64,000 bases of DNA from Gnetum montanum (lineage: Eukaryota > Streptophyta > Gnetopsida > Gnetales > Gnetaceae). The stretch spans positions 166,009 through 230,008 of the forward strand of contig MNCI01020942.1 in assembly GCA_015680685.1 (NCBI GenBank), in the 5' to 3' direction. Shown in pieces: positions 33,715 to 46,800 of the stretch. How positions within the stretch are numbered: the first letter of the stretch is position 1; every line of letters begins with the position of its first letter. The position numbers and the translations under genes are program-made. Under the pieces are notes generated by a model. The model did no database searches. It had not been told where the DNA came from and saw nothing but the letters and a program-made list of their open reading frames with translations.

Positions 33715-34698
33715 TTTTTCTTTAGAGATTTTGAAATTGAACAAAACCGAACCCTTTGAATGTTGCTGATGGGGATATTTATAAGATCGAGGGTGCACCA
33801 AAAGGGGCAATTTGGACGCCATGTGCCCTGGGCTTCTGTTGACTTACTGGAGTCACATGTGCCATGTGTGACGGTTGGATCTGTAAGACCATTGTGACCG
33901 TGAGTCTGTTGTGCCATAACTGTGGGTTTTCCATGCCATAACTGCACCGTCAGTGTTCAGAAATGTATACCAATGGTTCAATTAGGTGAAGTGCATTGAT
34001 GTTGCACAACCACCCGCATGCCTTGCTGTGCTTTGTAACTTAGCATGCTTGGTGTAGCATCTTGTTATTCGTTTTGCTACATATTGCATGCTTGCTATGC
34101 TATGCTATGTAGCCTAGCGTAGCGTAGGAGATGGCCTTAGTCACTAAAGTTTTGCTGATTTGCGAATTTTGTCTCCTGTGATGTAAGTTTTACAAACTCC
34201 ACTGATTCTTCCCTTTGAGCTACCTTCTATCCCTTCCACAGGATTTCTACTCCTTACTGTGCCTTGTAGCTCAGTGCCACTTCTTGACGAAAAGGGACAT
34301 TGTTGTAAAACTCGTAATTGGGCGAGGGGAGTGGTATTGAAGCAGTTGCCATGCTACGCTACGTGTTGTAGCATAGCGTAGCACTTTGTTTTGTTGTCAT
34401 CTTTTCAAGCTTGCTACGCTACAAGGCGTAGCTTAGCATAACAGGGTTCATGACTTAGAAAACTTGCCAAACTATTCTTTGTGCACCCCAAATGTTGCTT
34501 CCAACTCTGCGTGCCATTTCTGAGTACCCTAATGAACAGATAGGATGACGTAGATCTTGTCCATGCTCAAAGAAAAAAATTTGCCAAACTGGCCAACCTA
34601 AACTCAGAATGTTCTCCTCCCGATGAATTTCCATAGTGATGCACAGATTGCAAGGCCTGGTGAAGCCAGGATGACCTCATATTTTTTGAGGTGTTTTA
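33081..34698 (-). repeat. 5' LTR of element A
   Basis: About 1.62 kb. The high end 33621-34698 matches 4-1136. The low end CTTAGCAACC aligns with TGTAGCAACC at the edge of the related solo LTR (53624). TATA (minus) at 33776-33784; (AG)n at 33683-33712; TACGCTA/TAGCGTA inverted repeats in U3 (about 34085-34120 and 34350-34385). Confidence 0.88.
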
Positions 34699-36180
34699 GT
34701 ATCTCTGTACGAACTCTGGATGAAACGTGTTTCCTGAATGCTCATGTAGATGTAATAATATTGGGCATTGGCCCTTGGGATGATCATATAGGCATATGTT
34801 GCATTCATACGTATGATTGGCAGTTGAGCTCTTATTTTCCTTATCCCTTCTTTCTAATTTTCTAATGTTTTGTCCTGCTTCTTGGGTTGTCAAAACTCTA
34901 TCTCCAATAATGTTGGTAAATTCTCCACACTTTTTATATGTCCATTCCAACATCTTATCGATCTTTTCCTCGACTTCATCCAATGATTGTTGTACTGGCA
35001 AAGATGGTTCTTTCTCCTTATGATAGGTTGATTTCTCCCTTTTATGATCATGGACCTTTGTTAAGTTGAGATTTTGATCCTATTGATGTTTGTCAACACT
35101 CTCCCATCTAGCCATTTCTCCTTCTTCTTTTACTACCCTCTTAATAAGCTCTTGGACTTGATGGGTTTGTAGTTCGTATAGTTGACCTTGGGCATACATC
35201 CCTAGGGTTTCTCTTGTTGCATCACGAAGCCCATCAATGATATGGTACATTAGCCTTTCCTTGGAGAACCCATGGCCTGGACAATTGTTTAATAGTGCAT
35301 AATATCTTTCTAAGGCCATGTCCAAGGGTTCATGTTGTGCTTGTTTCCACTCTTGGATTTGTTTCCTCAAGGTTGACACTCTTGCGTACGTTTGATATCT
35401 TTCGTTATAGAATTCTACCATTGTTGGCCAATGTTGTATTGAATTTGGTTTTAACAATCTATACCATACTTTTTCTTGGCCAATAAGTGTCATAGGAAAG
35501 AGCTTGAGTTGTTGCCAATTGTTATCAATGTTGTTCCATGAGCAGGCATCATAGAAGGCTAGTAAATGTTGTTGCAGATCTAAGTCATAGCCTCTTGAAA
35601 ATGTAGCAAAGTTTTTTAAATTGAGCCTAGGTAGACAACTCTCTTTACGATGCCTACGAGAGATTCGAATGGCCTTCTGTATTTGCTTTAGGCTTGTAGT
35701 GGCCAGTAGGGGTTCATCATCATTTGGTAAGTTATGCTTTCATGTGTTGGGACGATGTTGCCTTCATTTATGTTGGCATTCTTGATTTCCTTTGTGAGCT
35801 CAATTTTTAGTTCTACACTGATCCCTTGAAAGATAGTAATCCACGTCACAATCTGATGTTGAAGGAGTAGAGGAAGAGAAGGAACTGTAAAATGCGTTAT
35901 GACTTTTGTAAGTCTTCCAATCATCCCCAAGTAAGTTCTTGTTAGTTATTGAGAAGGTCCTAGGCCTTTCGAGCCTCCTCATTCTATGGGATGTCTCATC
36001 CGTACTAGAGGTGTTAGAGTTGGATGACGAGAGTCTTTGAGTATCGTTTGGGTGTTCATAAACGTAAGGGATTCCTACATAAGGTTGAGTACTCCAGACT
36101 TCATTTTCATATAATTTGTTGGTTCTCCAATGAATTTCCTAACTAAGTGTGGCATTATCGTAATCTGGTAGGAGAGGCAT
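34699..36180 (-). pseudogene. Athila-type gag, element D (cut by element A)
   Basis: Minus-strand reading from ATG at 36180 stays in one frame to the insertion of element A, with a handful of stops. The longest open part (35493-35080) has the Athila gag core: NNWQQLKLFPMTLIGQEKVW upstream, then YNERYQTYARVSTLRKQIQEW and RYYALLNNCPGHG. A zinc-knuckle-like CNICLYDHPKGQC lies near 34790. Spacing is CX2CX3HX4C, one residue short of the usual. The rest of D lies left of the window. Related gag genes are at 42607 (F) and 60413 (G). Confidence 0.85.
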
Positions 36181-36300
36181 TGTTGTGAAGTTGTGTGTGA
36201 ATTTGTATGTGATGTTTATAATTTTTTCTTCGTAAAAGATATATCGTTAATTCCTATATAGTGACCTTGTACGATATAAGTAATCTAGATAACTAGCACC

Positions 36301-36320
36301 ATCCCCAGCAACGGTGCCAA
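36301..36320 (-). other. Primer binding site of Athila element D
   Basis: Minus strand TTGGCACCGTTGCTGGGGAT, one or two transitions from the usual Athila site TTGGCGCCGTTGCCGGGGAT, which pairs with the 3' end of tRNA-Asp. It abuts the LTR. Confidence 0.88.
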
Positions 36321-37298
36321 TGATGAGTGGTGAGGTACCCCTACAATCAACCATACGAATATGAGCGTTTTCATCGTGTTCCAGTCGAACTCCGCATATG
36401 GACTAGTTGTGGGACCTAGATAGTTAGCCTTAGGTCATAGTTCGCTATCTTCCCACCTAGACTAGTATTGTCTTTGTCACGTATGATTTAGTCTAGAGTG
36501 AGGTGTATGATGTGATCCTAATCTAATGCTACTCCTAAAGGCAATGGAAAATAATGTTAACTAAGCAAAGAGGGAAAGGGTGAGAGAGAGTCTAAACTAG
36601 CCTAAGTGTGATAAGCATCCATTCCTTGATTATCCGTACACATCTTGGACTTTGTGCACGACTACTACTGGGATTACCAAGCACAGATCCTAGGTACGCT
36701 ACTAGGTTACCAAGTAGTCACACTTAAATGCTCGTAATCAAGTCGTACTCATTCTGTGTTTAATAGGAGTTTAAGGGTGAGAGAGATTAACTAAGAAAGT
36801 AGTAAATAAAAATTAAATAAATAAATAATTAAACTAAGTGAATGATGCAATGATGAAGTAATCTCGATCTTTATTTTTGGTCATGTGCATGTCCAAGTAC
36901 GTCACACTCGAATAAGGATGCCGTACAATTACAATCACCATACTACGGGCATACACTGAGAATTATTCTATCTCTGGAATGATAAAACTACAAGATTTTA
37001 GCTAAGGAACTAAGAACTAGATGCTAGAACAAGAAAAGCTGCCTCTTATTTATAGAAATTGAGTTAGGCCACAATATCGCATACGTGATATCACGTACGC
37101 GATATTGCGGCTGATGTGATATCACGACTATGATATCTTGGTTGTAATATTGCATACGTGATATTGCAACCCGTATGATATCACGACTGTGATATCACAG
37201 TAGCGATATCACAGCCACTGGAATATCACGATAGCGATATCACAGCCACTGGGATATCACGATAGCGATATCACAGCCAACAAATTCATGACTCATCA
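36321..37298 (-). repeat. 5' LTR of Athila element D
   Basis: 978 bp. On the minus strand it starts TGATGAGTC (37298) and ends CACTCATCA (36321) next to the primer site. TATA (minus TATAAATAAG) is at 37045-37054. U3 is made mostly of GATATC-type repeats. Confidence 0.85.
37065..37285. repeat. GATATCAC tandem/palindromic array in U3 of LTR D
   Basis: About fifteen copies of GATATCAC, TGATATC or GATATTGC in 220 bp immediately upstream of the TATA box. The last three units, with GCGATATCACAGCCACTGG, are near-identical and about 30 bp long. The G LTR has a shorter GATATC cluster at the same place. Confidence 0.88.
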
Positions 37299-37379
37299 AC
37301 TTCCTTTTAAACCATCATGGCTTAGGTGTGGAACAAGTTCATACTAGCTAATTGCATTGTCAAATAAGATGATAAGTGG

Positions 37380-38330
37380 TGATGAGACTTGATATGTTGA
37401 GCAACTTCATCAACACATCCTCATCAATGCATCATAGATGTGTCAACACATATGTGTGAATGAAGACGCGTTGATGCATTAATTGGCAATGCATCTTAGA
37501 TGTGTTGACACATCTGCATCAACTTATTCCTACTAACACATTATCGTCGATGTAGCTAAATGTGTTCATGCATCCTCATTGACGTAATGCATGTATTTGC
37601 CTAAAAATATGCAAGCACCTACCGCCTATATGACACCATTTGATCAATAGCATAGTTTAACTCTTGCAATTTTATTTTGTAATCTTAGCAAATAGTTAGT
37701 GAGTGCATGTAGTGTGGATTTGAGTCAATTGTATGGAGTCTTATTCAAGTGGCATTGTACTTGGACACATTCAATGAATAAAAATAAGATCAAGATTGAT
37801 TCATATTCATTGCAACACTCTAACTTAAAATAGATTTACTTTCAATGTAATTTATTTTCCAATTAATTACCTTAATATTTACATTTCCATGCATGTTAAT
37901 TAATCAATAGAATGAGCATGACCAATTTCAAGCTTAAACACGTATTCGCTTGTAATCCTAGCAACGTTATTGCTTGGTTCACCTAGTAGTATAACACTTG
38001 GTAATCCTAGTAGTGGGTACATGAGTTTAGGACATGTATCATAAGTTGGAAATGGACACTCATTTTCTTTAGGCTAGCTTATTATATAATTAATTTTCAT
38101 TCTCTTATATAATTTAGCCTTAGCCGCACAACATCAATAATCATGTGCCTCACTTTGGACTAAATCATATGTGATAAAGCTACCACTAGTCCAAGTGGGA
38201 AGATAGTGACCTACAATAAATGCTTAATAATCTAGATACTACACTAGTTCCATCCATGGAATTCAATCGGATTTCACATGAACACTTGTGATTCATATGG
38301 TTGGGCATAGGGGGTACCCACTACTCATCA
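37380..38330 (+). repeat. Athila solo LTR E
   Basis: 951 bp from TGATGAGAC to ACTCATCA, flanked on both sides by AGTGG (37375-37379 and 38331-38335). Its 3' half matches the LTRs of F and G (ACTTGGTAATCC, GGACATGTAT). No gag start follows, supporting a solo LTR made by LTR-LTR recombination. The base run after it weakly resembles a primer site, so a truncated element is the alternative. Confidence 0.7.
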
Positions 38331-38335
38331 AGTGG

Positions 38336-41300
38336 CTATTATGGATAGAATCTTCTTTGACAATCTCAAGGTTTTATACTCCTTGGTGTTGGTGTCAAAT
38401 ATAATCTTAACCCTCTTATTGATACAAGGATTTAGGGTAGATAGACATCATTGGTAGATTCAACCTAGTGTTAGGAAACCTTGTTGTCTTGATGATGGCT
38501 TCCACTATGTATGGGATTTGAGTGTTCCCAATCTTTAATTAGCAATAATCTTGTCTTTTCTTCCAAAAAATATATCTCAGTAACATACTAATCATTACTA
38601 TTAGTTAAGATAGGCCACATCAATATATGTTTGCATCATAACTTCAAAATCATTTGATGTAAGCTTCAAAAATGAGGAAAAGTTTAATTTCACCAAAATA
38701 TCCTTATGCACTCATTTGATGCTAATGGACTAAATTAGACTCCCTAATAGATTCACTTGAAATGTAATGGATGCATGTTCTTCTTTTTGTCAAACCTCTA
38801 TGAAAAATTCAACTTCAAGTTCTAAGGCTTTGACCCTGAATTATGCTTACTACTCCATGGGCTATTTTTTGGATTATTTCTTAAGTTGTTCTTTGATTCT
38901 ATTCCTCTTCTCTCTTCCTTGCCTTAGTTCACATTCCTTGTATCTATGTTTATGTGTCATCTATAGTTGATTAATAAATATGTTGATTAGACTTGATAAT
39001 CAACTAATTTTACATGATTACCCTTCTTGAACCATATGATTAGCATCACTTGGTAAAACATTAGCCTGAAAAATGTAATATTTCTCATGTTTGACATCCC
39101 TAAATACTTAATATATTATTTTGTATGCTAATCTTTAATTTTAGGCTTTTTCTTTTTAATTTTTCACATCAATTATCTCCCATGACTAGTTTTCAACTCC
39201 AAGTGTGCAATGTTGGAAGAACATGTTCAATCATACTTTGTACAAGCAAGATATGACTCTTGGAAGATCTAGGTGTTCTCAAATGGCAAAACTACCTTCA
39301 TGTTTTGAACTTGAAATAAGAAAAATAAGGCCTTTAAGCTTATTTTTATAGTAGTAGATTATAGGTTGCACTAACACATATGCATAATGGAATATGCACT
39401 AATGCATATGTGCATATATAGACCTCTACATTGATGCACACGCAATAACACAACTTATCAAACTAGATTTTTTCTTATATTTTAAACTCAAAAAGCTTGT
39501 TTTTTATAATTTTTGGAACATTTGAGCCCTTGTGGAATCACCTAAGCTTGAGTGAAATTCCAAGATTCATTTTTGAATGCATGACTCATGAAATCTTTGG
39601 TTTCCAACAGATGAAAATCTAGCAAAAATAATACATAAAAGCTAGTTAAGTAGATCCTTCTGTAGCAAGATCCTACCCTTCTTTCCTTTGAATAACCAAC
39701 AACCAAAATGTTTCTAAGCATCCTAGTAGTCAAATATCAACATGATCATAAATAAAAAGAATGCACATTAGTTGATTATAACTATTCATCTCATATTATC
39801 ATATACCTTGGTGTTTGAAATTAATAGAAAATTTAGTAGATGAGATAGTGATTTAAAAGATGAGAGTTAGGAACATATGCTACCCACTACAAAACCACAA
39901 TGTACCTAATGTGTAAAATATGATTAATTGAATAAGAGCTAAAGGTAATATGTCTAATCTTAAGATTTTTTGTCAAATCTTTATCACATGTTGAAATCCC
40001 ACATAATATATAACCTTAATACCTACCACATGTATGAAAGAAACTAATAACAACCATACCTACCACTCTCTCCTAATAGGCTAATAGCCTCCATCCCTTG
40101 TATATGATAGAATTTGACCTCTTCTTATCACATATTTATTCTATTTATTACAACAACCTATGTATAGCTCCTACAAACCCAATATTTCCCTTATATCTAC
40201 TAAATTAATAGCCTCTATATCCCCTACCCAACAATAAGGTGTTAGCCTACTAGAAAGATACTTGATTTGGAAGCTCTAGGTCATGGGTTCCATTCCAATG
40301 AGCAATGCTGAGTTATATAAAGCTATAATTGGACTATTTATTGTGGGGTGTAACTATGTTTCACTTATTTTGGATTCCAACACTCCCATCCATCATGCCT
40401 TCACCTCACCTCTTTCTCCCCACTCTATCCACTACCCTTTGTACCACCTATATGTATTACTCTCTAAGATTTACCACCTATAAGTGCTACCCTTGATAAC
40501 CTCTTATATTTATTATCCCACCTATACCAAAACACCAAACCATTAGCATAAATTTTATAAATATTATGATTAATCTCTATGTAATATTTTTCTTGGTGTT
40601 GGAATTGTTTGATTTTCCTTTAGCCCCATTTAATAGGAATCCTTTATTCTATCATGTAGGTGAAAATGCCAACAAACTATGGAATGGTTGCTAAAAAGAA
40701 TACCTTTGTTTTTTTGGCAAATAATAGCTTAGATAGGATCTTCCCATGATGATTGAAAATTCTTCCTTGTTGCTTAGAACATGGATGAAAAAGAAATGCA
40801 TAGGATAAGGTGATATACTAATAGTGTTCATAACATAAATAATCTATCTTGCTAGCACCATGATAGATTGATCCATAAGCTTTAACTTAATGTTTCTCAT
40901 TTTTAATGTGGTTAAGTTTCAAGCTTTGTACACTTCTTATCAAATGAGATTCACATGTAAACCTAAGTCTAGTAAGCCTTTGCATAATGGATTTATTGAA
41001 ATTTGCAAATAGATTAAGTGACAATGAGGGTCAATTTTCTTTTGTGGAAGAGTGTTTGTTTTGAGTCAATTAGATACTACATGTGTGACCATAACTATCT
41101 TAACAATGGTTTCAGTAGTTGTCTACCTTGGCAGCTAAGTCTACTAATCAAGTTGAGTTGCATTAAAGAATTGTTTTTTTGCTTAGAATTCTTTAGGTGT
41201 TTTTTTGCTTAGAATTTCTTAGGTGTTTTTTTGCTTAGAATTGTTTATTAGCATTATGTGTAGGCTTAGGAATCATCCTAAAGAAAGAATATTTTTTAGG

Positions 41301-41530
41301 CTTGTGCTTAAGGAATCTAAAAGTATTGTCCATGTGCATATTAACAACATGGATGACATTTTTCTACTAAGGTTGTGGTGACAACTCACCTTGCATTGTA
41401 AGTGGTAGAATAGGTGGTAGAGGATGATTTAATGCATTACTATGTGGGTCTAGAGCATAGGAAGAATAATTAGAACATGAGGTAGTAGATTAATGGTCCT
41501 TGGAAGAATAATAGTAATGAGTAGTATGAG
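38336..41530. other. AT-rich stretch without recognised content
   Basis: About 3.2 kb with only short, unrelated open frames of up to about 67 codons on both strands. No LTR, splice pattern or RNA gene seen. Probably old, worn repeat DNA. Confidence 0.6.
41168..41250. repeat. Short tandem repeat
   Basis: Three units of about 26 bp containing TTTTTTTGCTTAGAATT. Confidence 0.85.
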
Positions 41531-42452
41531 TGATGAGTTGCTTTCAGTTGGCTACGTTGATGAGGCCTCGTTGACTAGGCCTTGTCAACAAGGCCTAGTT
41601 GATGCATCTTATCATGCATTAACGAGGCCCCATCGATGTAGTGTCAAATTTTGACTATAAACAAACACCTACCAGTACATTTATGGCATTAGCGATTGTA
41701 GTTGTAGTGAACTCTTGCATTTTTTTTCATTTGAAAGTTAGAATTTTCCTCCTAAGTACCCACAACAAGAGTTATCGAGTGTATGGATCTTTATTCAAGC
41801 ATTGTTGTACCTCAGCACGACAGTGTGTGTGGTAATAAAGATAAGCTTTTTGATAAACCTTGAAGAATTTCATATAGAATAAATATTTTATTTATGCATT
41901 TAATGTTTTCAATTATTTTTTAAATATTTCCAATTATTTGTTAAATGTTTTCTAGAAATTAAGTTAATGAGCAATTAAGCAAGATAGATTACACACATAA
42001 GTACAACCACTTTGAGTGTAACATGTATTCACTTGGTTATCCCAATAGCATTATTGCTTGGTATGCATAGTAGTGTAGTGCTTGGTCATCCAACAACAAA
42101 TATGTGGGTTCAGGACATGTATGAAAAGTGGGACTAGATGCTTATGTTAAGACTAGTTAGACATTAGTTGATTAGTTAAATTAAATTAGTTAATCCAACT
42201 ACTTTATCTTTCTTTAAGTGCCAAAACCATAAAAATAAAAAATGATAAAAATCAAATGCCTCAATTACACTTAACCATACCAATGTACATCACAAGTGTA
42301 ATTGGGAAGACAATGATTGACGTTAAGGCAAAGATTCACTTCCTAGAGGACTAGTGCACTAAAAATGATAAAGTCCATAGAATTCAACTTGATCACGCAT
42401 GAACGCTTTGTGATTCGTAGGGCTGGGTGTAGGGGTACCTCATCGCTGATCA
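41531..42452 (+). repeat. 5' LTR of Athila element F
   Basis: 922 bp, TGATGAG at the start and GATCA before the primer site. TATA box CTATAAACA at 41655-41663. U3 contains an 11-bp perfect inverted repeat ACTAGGCCTTG (41574-41584) and CAAGGCCTAGT (41589-41599). Confidence 0.83.
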
Positions 42453-42476
42453 TTGGCATCATGGTCAAGAACTTTG
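42453..42476 (+). other. Primer binding site of element F (decayed)
   Basis: TTGGCATCATGGTCAAGAAC, aligned with TTGGCGCCGTTGCCGGGGAT and touching the LTR end. Confidence 0.65.
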
Positions 42477-42606
42477 TTTATTGAAATGTGCACTATTTAG
42501 GTTTAGATAAATACTATTAATATTATTGTATGGACCTGAAGGCCAATATCATCCCACTATACATAGAATTATAAAAGCACACAGACATTTTATTTTATAT
42601 TACAAA

Positions 42607-44440
42607 ATGTCTTTTTCTTCTCACAAGCATGAAGATGTAAAACCATCGGTCCCATAGGAGTACAAAGTGATATATACTCATTTAGATAAGTTTGTGCCAA
42701 ACTTCACCTTCATCCTACATCAAGATGAACAGTTGTGATGACGTGATATGAAGGGAAACATTGTCTTACCCCCTGATTGATCTATGCCCAAAATGCTTTT
42801 TAAAACCCTTAAGAAGTTGGGCATAGTAAATCTTCATGAGGAATACATCATGGACAGTTATGACACTTGAAACTACTATCCCACTAAAACACATGGCAAA
42901 TGAGATTGACGTCAAGAGAAACTCCATGAGGCTATGAAGGGGAAGCATTACACTAATCCCTTGTTCCTACTAAATCAAGATGACAATGAGGATCCTCCTA
43001 CTGAAGGTTCTTAACATGAAGATTTTCTACCCCCTGGTATTGGTGATGAGGATGTGTACCTAAACCTATGATCCACTATTCATAAATAAGATTCAGGAAA
43101 AAGCGATAGCCAAGATAGGGACTTGGGTAAGCATCACAATAGCAAGGGATCTAAGGATGGTGATTGTAATAAGCAAAAGAGTGATGGTAGCCACCGTAGT
43201 GGTGGTGGCAGTGGTGGTCCACCTTCCTGTTCATCCTCTTCATTTGATTCTAAACATTCTTATTCATCTAATAGGTCTCATAGAAGCTGCCATGGAAATA
43301 ATTGTGATGAAGGTGATCAACAAGACAATAATGGCCGTGAAGGCCAGCAAGATCGAAGGGGTGGCCAAAACCATCATTGGTGTCATTGACACAATGATGA
43401 TGATGAACCTCTATTAGTGACTCAAAGGATGCTCAACATTGCAAAGGTAGTTAAAATTCCAACTAAGAATATGAAAGATAGTCAAATTAAGTGCTTAGAC
43501 ATGAACAATATTCCAAGATTTGAGGGGGGATACAACTCTAATTTGTAAACACATCTACAAGCTTTCCATCATGCTTGTTCTCTATAGAACATAGAGAATG
43601 AATGGAAAAAACTAAAGCTTTTCCCAAGGACACTCATCAAGAAAGCTAAAAGTTGGTACCAGTCCTTAGAGCTAGAATCTATCCACAGATGGAGTACCAT
43701 GTTGTAGCTATTTAATGACAAATATTAGATGTACTCTAGAGTGTCTAATATGAGAAGGAAAATCCAAGGCTAGAAATAGGGAGCACATGAACCCTTGGAT
43801 GTTGCCATGGATTGATACTATTTACTCTTACACCAATGACCTAGTCATGGTTATTCTCAAAGGAAAAAACTTTTCCACATCATAGATAGGCTTAGAGCAG
43901 AAACAAGAATAACCCTTGGGGTGTATGCCCAAGGAAGATTGTTTGAATTAAGAGCTCATCAGATCCAAACATTGATTGAGAAGGCAGCAAAAGAAGAAGA
44001 TGAGCCACAAAAAGGAAAAGTGCAGAGGATTATAATAGGGATCATTCTATTAGGAAACAAGAGGTCTAATTCTATGATGAGGAGGATTCACTGCTTGATG
44101 AAGTAGTGAATAGAAAAACCTTGCCCATCCAAAAGTCTGTTTCTAATATTTTGACAAAGGTTGATAAATTATGGGACTCTTTAGATGAAAAATTTGAAAT
44201 GGCCATGAAGATTTTTGAAGAATCCAAGGAGAAAAATAGTGATCATAACCATAGATGACAAAAAGAAGCTGAATGTGCCTACTAGAGAGGTAAGGGCAAA
44301 GTTGTAGCAGTAGAGAAAGTTGTGGAAATTGACTTTGATGATAAAACTGATTGTGACATCTATCAATATGAACATCCAAAGGGTTGTTTCCCTATGGTGT
44401 CACACTTAAAAGAGTCTAGGGTGTATACATTGAATCCTTG
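42607..44440 (+). pseudogene. Athila gag, element F
   Basis: Start MSFSSHKHED at 42607 matches MSPSSYESAS of element G. N-terminal FTFILHQDE is shared by F and G. A Ser/Gly/His-rich segment follows near 43123-43389, then the gag core around 43500-43990: MNNIPRFEGGYN, LFPRTLIKKAKSWYQSLELE, and HHIIDRL towards LGVYAQGRLFELRAHQIQTLI. The knuckle region near 44350 keeps CDIYQYEHPKGC with the second Cys lost. Frameshifts and stops split it. Confidence 0.8.
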
Positions 44441-44839
44441 ATTAACATGTAGGTAGACACCTAAACAATTGTCTTATCCTCAAGGAAATCCAAGGCAATT
44501 CCACTAGTAGCAACAAGCTTACTACCAAAGTGGAACTCCTTCACAACCTTATGAGCAATACCAACAGTTGTTCCAACCACAATCATGGGTAATTCCACCA
44601 CCAAGGCAGTAGTACCCTTATAGGCAACCAAATCCATACAGGTACTATGTTCAACAACCTATCTCCCCTAGAAGCTTTGCAAGTCATACATCATTTCAAC
44701 ATCACTATTACCCTCTAGAGTGCCATCAAAAAAATTCACGATCTAATTGAGGGAAAAATCCATATCCATATCCCTATCATCCTTCACATCAGTCTACACA
44801 CACACCTCCACCTTCAACCTAGTTACCTTCTACTCCATC

Positions 44840-45700
44840 GATGTAGGATGAGATTCCTCCATAGCCGCAACAACAAAATGCTACAAGAACTGTACATTTG
44901 TAATCAACCTTCTAGCCATCAATTAAGAAAAATACCTTTCTTTCAACCTAGTAGCCCTCTTCAACCCTCACAATCTAGTCTAACTAATTATCTTGCATCT
45001 CCAGCATTCTCATCCTCTACATTAAACACCTTCAAGTGCCCTTCAAATCAAGTGTCACCTAGGATTTTCACTATAATGCTAACTCATATTGTTTTTGACT
45101 GGATCAAGGTTGGCAATCTTCCCACAAAAAGATCAAATCTAGGAAGTCCACTTATTTACCTATAGATCACTAGATATGAGCCATGCAAGGCTCTTCTTAA
45201 CTCTAGTTTTGGAGTTAATCTCATCTCCCATGACATGTACAAGGCCTGGAACCTACCACCTCTTAGGAAGAGTAACATTCATCTAGAATTAGCATATCAG
45301 TTGATTACTATCCCTTTGGGATTAGTAGAGGATGTTGTAACCATAGTTTGTGGGTGGTCCTATCCTGCTTCTTTTCTAGTGATCAGGGTGGACAACTATA
45401 AAAGTGACTTTCCCATCATTATGGGAAGAGCTTGGTTAAGCACGGTCGATGCACATATGGGTATAAGGGATCTATCTTTAGAAATATCCAAGGAAAATGA
45501 ACTAGGCAAGATTAAGAGGAAGTTTATTCCATGCATCACATACAGCGATAAGGGGTGCAATTGCATGCAAAAGATTTGGTCAATCAAAAGTACACACATT
45601 AAAACATACAATCAGTTTGCACAAGAAATCAATATTCAAAGGTGTCTATATGCAGTAGCCACAAAACAAGAGGGAACCCAGTCACTGATAGCTAACTGAA
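44840..45700 (+). pseudogene. Protease region, element F
   Basis: The part 45060-45500 reads RIFTIMLTHIVFDWIKVGNL, then KALLNSSFGVNLIS (active-site position; Asn where Athila proteases have Asp), MYKAWNLPPL, LVEDVVTIVCGWSYPASFLV and FPIIMGRAWLSTV. The last two are typical of the Athila retropepsin C-terminal half. Element G has the matching region at 62850-63470. Open for 154 codons from 45235, then a stop. Confidence 0.82.
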
Positions 45701-45717
45701 ATAGCAACAGATTATGC

Positions 45718-46800
45718 ATGGAACCAACTAAGAGCTTAACATGTGCTTATGTTGAAGGCATGGATAAAATTGAACAAGTTCAATCCCAAATCTTTGATGA
45801 AGATGATGATACATGTTGGGGAGAGTTGGAAATCCCTAATAACTTTAAGCAAGATCCCTTAGAGCTAAAAAATTTACCAGAAAGCATGGAATATGCATTT
45901 TTGAACAATGGTAAATTGATCATAATTAATGCCAAATTTTCTCCTAAACAAAAAGAAAAGTTGTCAAATGTAGTTAACAAGTGGACAACAACCTTTGCTT
46001 GGTCATATCCTAAGCTAATAGGAATTGATCCAAGGATATGCCAACATCACATTTACACTACCCTAGCCATGAAGCCTAGAAGGTAGCCACAGAGGCAATA
46101 GAATTCCAAAATTGAAGTATATTGTCAAAGAGAAAATTGAACAACTTCTCAAGGTGGGGTTCATCTATCCTATTGTGGATAGTGAGTGGGTTAGAGCACT
46201 CATAATTATGCCAAAGAAGGATGAAAAATGGTGGGTTTGCATTAATTTTAGGTTATTAAATATGACAACATTTAAAGATCATTTTCCTTTGCCATTTTTG
46301 GATCAAGTATTGGACACCATATTTTGGCATTATTATTATTGCTTCTTAGATGGTTATAATGGCTATAACCAAATCTAAATTGTACTAGAAGATCAAGCCA
46401 AGATAACATTCATGAGTCCTTAGGGGACTTTTGCATATTGTAAGATGTCATTTGGTCTATGCAATGTCTCTGCAAGATTTCAATGCTCAGTCCTTAATAT
46501 CTTCCAATAGAAAATTAGTAGTGGTGTAGAAGTCTTCATGGATGAATTCTCCACCTATGAGCTACATTTGATCAAGCCTTGGATTTCATTAAGTAAGTAT
46601 TGAAGAGATGTGTTGAAACAAACTTACGGCTCAATTGGCAAAAGATCCATCTCATGGTCCAAGAAGGCATTGTGCTAGGGTACTGAATTTTGCAAAAAGG
46701 GACTAAGGTAGACCTAGAAAAGATAAGGGTCATCTAAGGAATAACATGCCAACTAGAGATCATTAAATATTTTTAGTCATTCCATGGGCATACTAGCTAC
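45718..46800 (+). pseudogene. Reverse transcriptase, element F
   Basis: A leading part with LKNLPESMEYAFL and QKEKLSNVVNKW (45718-46086) is followed, after a frame change, by IVKEKIEQLLKVGFIYPI, MPKKDEKWWVCINFRLLN and FLDGYNGYNQI (46112-46378). FGLCNVSARFQ and VFMDEFS, equivalent to the YxDD region, follow with stops. A single copy of RNase H comes next, as in Athila. Confidence 0.85.

Larger units (their letters stand above)
1..34698 (-). mobile_element. Tat-lineage Ty3/gypsy element A (split by element B)
   Basis: Minus-strand element bounded by a 5' LTR at 33081-34698 and a 3' LTR whose visible part is 1-1136. Reading down from the right: 5' LTR, primer site (33057-33073), repeated leader, gag and protease (32370-28560), a plus-strand antisense gene (27982 back to 6004, split by element B), RT, RNase H, second RNase H and integrase (5420-2436), a tandem array, a polypurine tract (1138-1150) and the 3' LTR. 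Two RNase H domains in series place it in the Tat lineage. It is inserted in the gag of Athila element D. Its far flank is outside the window, so the target duplication cannot be checked. All its coding regions carry stops or frameshifts. Confidence 0.9.

Noticed and set aside
37065-37285. CRISPR-like array (repeats with GATATC)
   Set aside because: Units are palindromic, adjoin each other without unique spacers and lie in a plant LTR U3.
43123-43417. Low-complexity Ser/Gly/His frame as a separate gene
   Set aside because: It lies inside the gag of F, and G has a similar charged segment at the same place.
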